Notes under the pieces: generated by a model
Databases searched by the model: none
The model's input: only the letters and a program-made list of their open reading frames with translations
What the model was told of the DNA's origin: nothing
Shown: positions 16,019-21,069 of the stretch, piece after piece
Numbering within the stretch: the stretch's first letter is position 1
How the letters are laid out: each line of letters begins with the position of its first letter
IMG/VR virus record: IMGVR_UViG_3300045999_009033
Span: 1 to 21,069 of that record
DNA length: 21,069 nt
Strand: one strand, 5' to 3'
Source: a virus
Made by a program: the position numbers and the translations under genes

Positions 16019-16507
16019 ATGGCAGTATTAGACCCAAACGAAATATTTTTCACAGCGTTTGAACCCAAACAGGCGAACCGCTTTATCATGTATATTGATG
16101 GCATCCCCGCTTATGAAATTAAAGGTGTAGGAGCTATAAATTTATCACAAGGTTCTGTACCCTTAAATCACATTAACGTTCAACGTTATGTTAAAGGTAA
16201 AACTACTTGGGGTACTATTCAGTTCACATTATTTGATCCTATCACTCCTTCGGGTGCTCAGGCAGTAATGGAGTGGGTACGTTTACACCACGAGTCAGTA
16301 ACAGGACGCGATGGTTATTCCGATTTTTACAAGAAAGATTTAACATTTGATGTATTAGGACCTGTAGGTGATATCGTATCAGAATGGGTAATTAAAGGTG
16401 CGTTAATTACTGAAGCTAGCTTTGGTGATTATGACTGGGATACAGTAGATACTGCTATTAATATAACAATGACAGTACAACCCGATTATTGTGTATTGAA
16501 CTTCTAA
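16019..16507 (+). CDS. Tail tube protein (T4 gp19-like)
   Basis: 162 residues, the usual size for a T4 gp19-type tube subunit (T4 gp19 is 163). The opening FFTAFEPKQANRFIMYIDGIP and IKGVGAINLSQGSVPLNHIN, the middle WGTIQFTLFDPITPSGAQAV and the closing YDWDTVDTAINITMTVQPDY are the conserved beta-strands of this family. Tube hexamers stack inside the sheath and channel the DNA. It lies directly after the sheath gene and is followed by a strong terminator. Codons are more C/G-ending than in the enzyme block, consistent with high expression. Confidence 0.95.
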   Translation: MAVLDPNEIFFTAFEPKQANRFIMYIDGIPAYEIKGVGAINLSQGSVPLNHINVQRYVKGKTTWGTIQFTLFDPITPSGAQAVMEWVRLHHESVTGRDGYSDFYKKDLTFDVLGPVGDIVSEWVIKGALITEASFGDYDWDTVDTAINITMTVQPDYCVLNF

Positions 16508-16532
16508 TAAAAGTTTACATAAAATTAAATTT

Positions 16533-16560
16533 GAGCTTGGCTATGTCAAGCTCTTTTTTT
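16533..16560 (+). terminator. Rho-independent terminator after tail tube
   Basis: Perfect 7-bp stem GAGCTTG / CAAGCTC around a 7-nt loop (GCTATGT), followed directly by seven T. It sits 25 bases after the tube stop, on the + strand. It is the only convincing intrinsic terminator in the window and should reduce read-through from the abundant sheath/tube transcripts into the low-copy assembly and tape-measure genes. Confidence 0.9.
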
Positions 16561-16606
16561 ATCTTATATGTATAATAGACAAACTAGTTTTATTAAATAA
16601 AAATTT

Positions 16607-17332
16607 ATGAGTGATTTTAAAATAGCTACAGAAATTGTAGAATTACCTTCAAAAGGTTTACTATACCCCGAAGGCCACCCTTTAACAGAAGGAAAAATAG
16701 AAATGAAATATATGACTGCTAGAGAAGAAGACATTCTTACTAACCAGTCTTATATTAAACAAGGAACAGTTTTAGATAAACTATTACAATCTTTAATAAT
16801 TACTAAATTTAATTATGATGATTTACTTATTGGAGACAAAAATGCTTTATTTGTGGCTGCTCGTATTTTAGGATATGGGGGTAATTATTCTTTTGAATTA
16901 GGAGGTAAAACTCATACTGTAGATCTTGCTAGTTTAGAAAATAAACCTTTTGATGAATCTTTAATTACTAAAGGAATTAACGAATTTTCTTACACACTTC
17001 CCCATTCAGGTAATAAAATTACTTTTAAATTATTATCTCACAGTGATGAAAAAAAGATAGAAAAAGAATTAGAAGGTCTTAAAAAAATTAATAAAGACCA
17101 ATCCCCAGAATTAACTACTCGTTTAAAACATGTTATTACTTCAATTGAAGGAAACCGAGAAGAAAAAACTATAAGAAATTTTGTCGATAATCATTTTTTA
17201 GCTAGAGATTCTAGAGCATTAAGAGAATATATTAAACAAGTTCAACCTGATGTTGATTTAGGGTATACTTTAGATAGCGGTGAGGAGGTCGCTATTCCTA
17301 TTGGGCTTAGCTTTTTTTGGCCTGATCTCTGA
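16607..17332 (+). CDS. T4 gp26-like baseplate / tail assembly protein
   Basis: 241 residues. VELPSKGLLYPEGHPL, GKIEMKYMTAREEDILTNQ and the C-terminal IPIGLSFFWPDL are hallmarks of the T4_baseplate (gp26-like) family found in many myoviruses. Position between tube and tape measure is where tail assembly chaperones are encoded in other phages, so an assembly-chaperone role is plausible. It begins 47 bases after the terminator, behind a TATTAAATAAAAA leader and no Shine-Dalgarno. Its last 59 bases overlap an open frame (17274 onward) that continues into the next gene, and a run of seven T (17312-17318) lies in the overlap; a frameshifted product would replace the last residues WPDL. Whether frameshifting occurs is unknown. 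Confidence 0.85.
   Translation: MSDFKIATEIVELPSKGLLYPEGHPLTEGKIEMKYMTAREEDILTNQSYIKQGTVLDKLLQSLIITKFNYDDLLIGDKNALFVAARILGYGGNYSFELGGKTHTVDLASLENKPFDESLITKGINEFSYTLPHSGNKITFKLLSHSDEKKIEKELEGLKKINKDQSPELTTRLKHVITSIEGNREEKTIRNFVDNHFLARDSRALREYIKQVQPDVDLGYTLDSGEEVAIPIGLSFFWPDL
17312..17318 (+). promoter_or_regulatory. T7 run: candidate slippery site for programmed frameshift
   Basis: Seven consecutive T lie inside the overlap of the gp26-like frame (AGC TTT TTT TGG) and the frame of the following ORF (GCT TTT TTT GGC). A +1 or -2 change here would fuse the two products. Homopolymer T runs also permit polymerase slippage. No downstream stimulatory structure was identified by eye. Confidence 0.3.
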
Positions 17333-17351
17333 AAACATTCCTAAATTAAGA

Positions 17352-17618
17352 ATGAGTTTATTCACTCAAATTCATGAGATAGTATTTCATGGTAAAGGTG
17401 GATACAGTTGGGAAACTGTTTATAATATGCCGGTGTGGCTTCGTAGATTTACTTATAAACAAATCCAAGATTATTTTTCTAAAATAAATAATCAGGGTAA
17501 TGATGATAACGTTCAGAAATCTATTAATAATATGAAGTCTGCCGGAGCTACTAAAAATAAATCATCTGTAGAAAAAATAACACCCCCAACTTATGTTACT
17601 AAGGCATCAAAAAAATAG
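17352..17618 (+). CDS. Small tail assembly protein downstream of gp26-like gene (possible frameshift extension)
   Basis: 88 residues from the ATG at 17352, 19 bases after the gp26-like stop. The core IHEIVFHGKGGYSWETVYNM and PVWLRRFTYKQI looks like a conserved module that I have the impression accompanies gp26-like genes in environmental phages; the last ~40 residues are Lys/Asn/Ser-rich and probably flexible. The same frame is open back to 17274, encoding FFGLISENIPKLR in front of the ATG, so the protein might instead be made as a C-terminal extension of the upstream product by a +1 or -2 frameshift. A GTG at 17280 is a poor alternative start. Function is unknown; assembly of the tail around the tape measure is a guess from position. 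Confidence 0.72.
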   Translation: MSLFTQIHEIVFHGKGGYSWETVYNMPVWLRRFTYKQIQDYFSKINNQGNDDNVQKSINNMKSAGATKNKSSVEKITPPTYVTKASKK

Positions 17619-17627
17619 TGCTTTCCA

Positions 17628-17642
17628 ATATTTATAATAAAT
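17628..17642 (+). promoter_or_regulatory. Late-promoter-like motif upstream of tape measure
   Basis: ATATTTATAATAAAT differs from the sheath and tube elements only in the last base and lies 10 bases before the tape-measure ATG, filling most of a 34-base gap. Confidence 0.55.
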
Positions 17643-17652
17643 AATTTTATAA

Positions 17653-19944
17653 ATGGCATCACCGGACGACGAATTAAATAAAGCTAGAAAAACCACTAAA
17701 GAGTTTGCTAGAGATCTTTCTTTAGTACAAGATGCCTTTGCTAATATAGCATCATCTATTAAAGAAGGTTTAGAAGATGCTATTGATTCAGCTCGAGGTT
17801 TAGATGATATTGGGAAAAGAGTTCAAAAATCTTTTGGTAGTGATTTAGTTAGCGGATTAAAAAAACTTACTACTAATCTGGATACCCAGGTTTCTTTGCA
17901 AGAAAAACTTAATAAAGGTCAAAATATTGCTAAAGCGTTAGCTAAAGAAAGGGAACGATCTGCTACTATAGAAAATACTATTCGCCAAAGAATTTTAATC
18001 CTCTCCCAAAATGATGTTGTTTTACAAGCACAATTGCTTTCATCTTTAGATGAACAACTAGGTATTCAAAATCAAATTTTAAAAGATTTAGAAGCTCAAA
18101 ACAAAGCTCAAGAATCTAATTTAGGGATAGTAGGTAAATTAAGTAAAGGGTTAAGTGGCATTTTAGATACATTTGATAAATCTGGTAATTTAAGTAGCAT
18201 TTTAGATATAGATGGGGCTACGGCTAAAACTAATAAGTTTGCTAATATCATGGGTAAACGGCAGGGCAATCCTGTATCATCTATTAAACAAGCTGGTTAT
18301 TTTGCTAAACAATTAGGTACTAATTTACTTTCTTCTGTCAAAGCTGTAGATCCCTTAAGTTTAGCTATCCAACAAGTAGTTCAAGCTGCAATAAAACTCG
18401 ACACTATGTCTGGTAATACTGCAAAAAGTTTTAACATGTCGTATTCCGATGCAGTAGCTTTGAATGGTGAATTAAATAGAACAGCCAATCTATCAGGTGA
18501 TTCAGCTGTTAACACTAAGGGATTAAATGAAAGCTTAATAGCTGTAGGTAATTCTTTAGGTTCAAATGCTAAGTTAAATGAACAAGATCTAGTTATTTTT
18601 ACTAAATTAAGAGATCAGGCAGGATTTACTAATGATGAATTAGAAGGTATACAAAAACTTTCTTTAACTAATGGTAAATCTTTAGAAGATAATACTGAAG
18701 CTATTTTAGGAGGTGCTAAAGCTTTTGCTTCTCAAAATAAATTATTACTTAATGAAAAAACTATTTTAAGAGATGTAAGTAAAGCATCTGCCTCTCTTAA
18801 ACTTTCATTAGGTGGTAGTGCCGATGCTTTAGCTCGTTCAGCTGCCCAAGCAAGACAATTTGGTTTATCTTTAGAACAAACTGAAAAAATAGCTGGTAGT
18901 TTATTAGATTTTGAATCTTCTATATCAGCTGAACTAGAAGCTGAATTATTAACTGGTAAAGATCTTAATTTAGAACAAGCACGTTTATTAGCTTTAAACG
19001 GTAAATCAGCTGAAGCAGCCGCCGAAATAGCTAAACAAGTAGGAACATCTACTGACTTTGGTAAAATGAATGTTATCCAGCAAGAAGCAATAGCTAAAGC
19101 TGCTGGTTTAACCCGAGACGAATTAGCCCAATCTTTAATTGAAAGCGAGTCATTAGCCGCTCTTTCAGGGGTAGAGGGAGAAAATGCTAAAGAAAAATTT
19201 GATAATTTAGTTAAACAAGTAGGTTTAGAAAAAGCTAAAGAACGTTTAGGTAATGAACAATTAGCCACCCAGTTTCAACAACAGTCCACTCAAGAAAGAT
19301 TCAATCAATCTATAGTTAAACTCCAAGAATTATTTGTAGCATTAGCAGAACCTGTATTAGCTATATTAGATCCTCTTATGCAGATTGGTCAAGTTTTTCT
19401 CCCTTTAATTAATATTGCAGCACAACCAGTTTTAAGTGTTTTAAAATCTATAGGTGAAATAATTCGTGTAACTATAACTCAACCCTTAGAAGGACTCAAA
19501 GGAACTTTTAAAGGTATAATGACTATATTAAATGGGGATGTTACCGAAGGTTTTAAACAAATCGGTACTTCTTTACTTAATATCTTTTTATCTCCATTCC
19601 AAGCAATTACCAGTGGAGCGGTTAAACTTATCAATGAATTTATTGCCCTAGCTAATAAAATTCCGGGTGTAAATATAGATGAAGCACCCACACCTAATCT
19701 AACTGATTCAATAGCAGGTGGAAGCTCTATGGCTTTTGCCGAGGGAGGTATTGTAACTAAACCGGTTAAAGGTTTAGTTGGTGAAGCCGGTCCCGAAGCT
19801 ATTATCCCATTAGATAAACTTATGGCTGAATTTAAAGAAATGAGAGCTATATTAACACAAATAGCTAATAAAGAAGGAACAGTATATCTCGACGGTACAA
19901 AAGTAGGTACAGCAATGGCTATGAGCACTTATAAAACTCAGTAA
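17653..19944 (+). CDS. Tail tape measure protein
   Basis: 763 residues. It is mostly helical with long coiled-coil stretches (~1-160, and Ala/Leu/Lys/Glu-rich 330-550). A hydrophobic Leu/Ile-rich region at ~560-605 (ELFVALAEPVLAILDPL...QVFLPLINIAAQPVL) is typical of the membrane-interacting part of tape measures. The C-terminal AFAEGGIVTKPVKG and LVGEAGPEAIIPLDKL (~700-725) is the signature ending of many phage tape-measure proteins. It sets tail length and is ejected during infection; at roughly 0.15 nm per helical residue the chain would correspond to a tail near 115 nm. It follows the assembly proteins as expected. No lysozyme or peptidase domain is visible. Confidence 0.9.
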   Translation: MASPDDELNKARKTTKEFARDLSLVQDAFANIASSIKEGLEDAIDSARGLDDIGKRVQKSFGSDLVSGLKKLTTNLDTQVSLQEKLNKGQNIAKALAKERERSATIENTIRQRILILSQNDVVLQAQLLSSLDEQLGIQNQILKDLEAQNKAQESNLGIVGKLSKGLSGILDTFDKSGNLSSILDIDGATAKTNKFANIMGKRQGNPVSSIKQAGYFAKQLGTNLLSSVKAVDPLSLAIQQVVQAAIKLDTMSGNTAKSFNMSYSDAVALNGELNRTANLSGDSAVNTKGLNESLIAVGNSLGSNAKLNEQDLVIFTKLRDQAGFTNDELEGIQKLSLTNGKSLEDNTEAILGGAKAFASQNKLLLNEKTILRDVSKASASLKLSLGGSADALARSAAQARQFGLSLEQTEKIAGSLLDFESSISAELEAELLTGKDLNLEQARLLALNGKSAEAAAEIAKQVGTSTDFGKMNVIQQEAIAKAAGLTRDELAQSLIESESLAALSGVEGENAKEKFDNLVKQVGLEKAKERLGNEQLATQFQQQSTQERFNQSIVKLQELFVALAEPVLAILDPLMQIGQVFLPLINIAAQPVLSVLKSIGEIIRVTITQPLEGLKGTFKGIMTILNGDVTEGFKQIGTSLLNIFLSPFQAITSGAVKLINEFIALANKIPGVNIDEAPTPNLTDSIAGGSSMAFAEGGIVTKPVKGLVGEAGPEAIIPLDKLMAEFKEMRAILTQIANKEGTVYLDGTKVGTAMAMSTYKTQ

Positions 19945-19950
19945 TTTCTA

Positions 19951-19965
19951 ATATTTATAAATAAA
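19951..19965 (+). promoter_or_regulatory. Late-promoter-like motif with exact TATAAATA before 57-aa gene
   Basis: ATATTTATAAATAAA contains an exact T4 late-promoter core TATAAATA (19956-19963), and TATTTATAAATA (19952-19963) is a perfect palindrome. The ATG follows at 19971, so a transcript starting at the usual distance would be nearly leaderless. Confidence 0.55.
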
Positions 19966-19970
19966 AAACA

Positions 19971-20144
19971 ATGGGACTATTAGATAAATTAACTCAGCAA
20001 GGATCAACATTAACTAAATTTGATGGTGCTACACCACCAAATTCTAGTGCTGTTATACCTTTAAACCCCGAGGCTTTACTTCAATCACAATTGGATCTAG
20101 ACGGTAAAACTCCCCCAAAGTATTTAGATAATCCTCCAGGATAA
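19971..20144 (+). CDS. 57-residue protein of unknown function after tape measure
   Basis: ATG at 19971, TAA at 20142-20144. The product begins MGLLDKLTQQGSTLTKFDG and ends in a Pro-rich, low-complexity stretch (ATPPNSS, KTPPKYLDNPPG). It has no membrane segment or recognisable domain. Reality as a gene is supported by the motif-bearing leader, codon use like its neighbours, and the exact fit between the tape-measure stop and the next ATG (six-base gap). The opposite ends look adhesive rather than enzymatic: it may be a small virion or baseplate component. Function unknown. Confidence 0.72.
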   Translation: MGLLDKLTQQGSTLTKFDGATPPNSSAVIPLNPEALLQSQLDLDGKTPPKYLDNPPG

Positions 20145-20150
20145 TATTAA

Positions 20151-21069
20151 ATGCCTTTAATAAATTTAGTAACTGATCTTAAAAGCCTGAAATACGGTAA
20201 GGATACCCCTGGTGGTGGTAATAGTGGGCAACCCTATATACAATCAAAAATACCAGACGGGCTCTTACCTAGATCTCCTGATTTCCTTTTAAGAAACGGG
20301 TTTCTAGCTCCAGTTGATGCTTTAGAAGATATTAGAAGGTTAGGTAAAATGTTTGGTGATCTAAAGTCACCTAACGGTCTTTTATTTATAGCTAAACAAA
20401 ATATCTTATCTAATTCAGCTGTTCGTACTCAGGCTGGTGGAACTTTAAATAATGGAGTTTACACTCCTTTATCTACTTTAGCTCAAGCAGGTTTAGTTGC
20501 ATTTGGAGGCCATTTAAATAAACAAGGAACAGACCCTACGGGCCTATCTCCTCTATCTTTACGAACATATTCAGATGTTGTAAATCCTACATTAGGAGCA
20601 GCTTTTAGCCTTAAATCCACAAACAATAACCGTTTAGTAAGATTAGCTAGTGAAAAAATTAAAGGTAATTATGTAGGTAATGTTGGTATTTCATTAGTAG
20701 ATAATAGTATTTCTCTTTTATCAAATAATCTTTTAACATATAGAGGTGGACCTGGTTCTGTTTTAGGTGTAGGTTTTACTAATATTGGATTTGCTGATCA
20801 AAGGACTGGCCTCAATAATCCTTTACTAGAGACAGACCCAGATTACTTTTACGGAAGAAATACTAAACAATTTATACCAGGAAATTATTTAAAAACTTTA
20901 GGAGCTATAACAAGAGCAGGTACTATTATACCCTTACCTTTAGATAATACAGGAGTTTCAGGTAAATATGTTAGATTAACTAATACTCGTTTAGTTAATA
21001 ATTTTAATCCTGATGGTCAGCCTGTAGATGATTATTTTCATAACGTATATGAACCCGCAGTTGAAGGTA
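20151..21069 (+). CDS. Probable tail/baseplate structural protein, function unknown (3' truncated)
   Basis: The frame is open from the ATG at 20151 to the window's right edge (306 complete codons), so the C-terminus is missing. It starts MPLINLVTDLKSLKYG and then has a Gly/Pro/Ser/Asn-rich, beta-leaning composition: GGGNSGQPYIQSKIPDG, then PDFLLRNGFLAPVDALEDI, VLGVGFTNIGF, and DPDYFYGRNTKQFIPGNYL. I do not recognise a named family and see no catalytic motif, coiled coil or signal peptide. Position just downstream of the tape measure and a small ORF suggests a baseplate or tail-tip component. No Shine-Dalgarno; the leader is AATATTAA. Confidence 0.8.
   Translation, partial: MPLINLVTDLKSLKYGKDTPGGGNSGQPYIQSKIPDGLLPRSPDFLLRNGFLAPVDALEDIRRLGKMFGDLKSPNGLLFIAKQNILSNSAVRTQAGGTLNNGVYTPLSTLAQAGLVAFGGHLNKQGTDPTGLSPLSLRTYSDVVNPTLGAAFSLKSTNNNRLVRLASEKIKGNYVGNVGISLVDNSISLLSNNLLTYRGGPGSVLGVGFTNIGFADQRTGLNNPLLETDPDYFYGRNTKQFIPGNYLKTLGAITRAGTIIPLPLDNTGVSGKYVRLTNTRLVNNFNPDGQPVDDYFHNVYEPAVEG

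Noticed and set aside
16571-16576. TATAAT hexamer after the terminator as a sigma70 promoter
   Set aside because: No -35 element at the right distance, and TATAAT is expected by chance in such A/T-rich sequence.
18732-19928. Long minus-strand open frames opposite the tape measure (18732-19268 and 19479-19928)
   Set aside because: They mirror the codon bias of the + strand gene (Ser/Leu/Ala-rich shadows), lack leaders, and oppose an otherwise uniform gene direction.
1-21069. Prophage integration or mobile-element genes
   Set aside because: No integrase, transposase, att-like duplication, tRNA or inverted-repeat pair was seen.

Overview
The window is a stretch of a low-GC, tailed, contractile-tail (myovirus) phage genome, or a prophage or metagenomic contig of one. 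Every gene is on the + strand and they are packed tightly: gaps of 1-10 nt or short stop/start overlaps are the rule. The sheath, tube, gp26-type baseplate/assembly protein and tape-measure genes make the myovirus assignment secure. Almost none of the start codons has a Shine-Dalgarno sequence; instead they follow A/T-rich leaders. That, with the codon use and the fibre repeat type, suggests a Bacteroidota (flavobacteria-like, perhaps aquatic) host. The host call is an inference.

Region 1 (2-4343) encodes four consecutive fibre-type proteins, each ending in a peptidase S74-type intramolecular chaperone with a recognisable Ser/Lys dyad. The first, cut by the window's left edge, has a collagen-like Gly-X-Y stalk of at least 51 triplets. 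The next three are full-length paralogues whose shafts consist of YadA-head-like 'NTAIG' beta-roll repeats that are unusually rich in cysteine.

Region 2 (4379-13893) is a nine-and-a-half kilobase block of enzymes inserted between the fibre genes and the tail-tube module. In order it holds a sulfotransferase, a GT9-like glycosyltransferase, a PKHD-type 2OG-Fe(II) oxygenase, a second oxygenase-like protein (DUF6445-like), a GT2 glycosyltransferase, a three-part fusion (2OG-Fe(II) oxygenase, GT2, TPR-like), a UDP-galactopyranose-mutase-like flavoprotein, and a GT4 fused to a bacterial autotransporter heptosyltransferase (BAHT/TibC-like) with its four-cysteine iron site. The order suggests a cassette that hydroxylates, glycosylates and perhaps sulfates the fibre proteins encoded just upstream: collagen-like and autotransporter-like repeats are the known kinds of substrate for hydroxylase/glycosyltransferase pairs and BAHT enzymes. 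This is the most interesting feature of the window and is a hypothesis.

Region 3 (13907-21069) is the tail module: a small coiled-coil protein, tail sheath, tail tube, a clear intrinsic terminator, a gp26-like protein overlapped by a small ORF across a T7 run (possible programmed frameshift), tape measure, a 57-residue protein and a 3'-truncated protein. An A/T motif of the form ATATTTATAATAAA recurs just upstream of five of these genes and resembles a T4-type late promoter. There are no tRNAs, CRISPR arrays, integrases or insertion sequences, and no gene-free stretch longer than about 100 bases.
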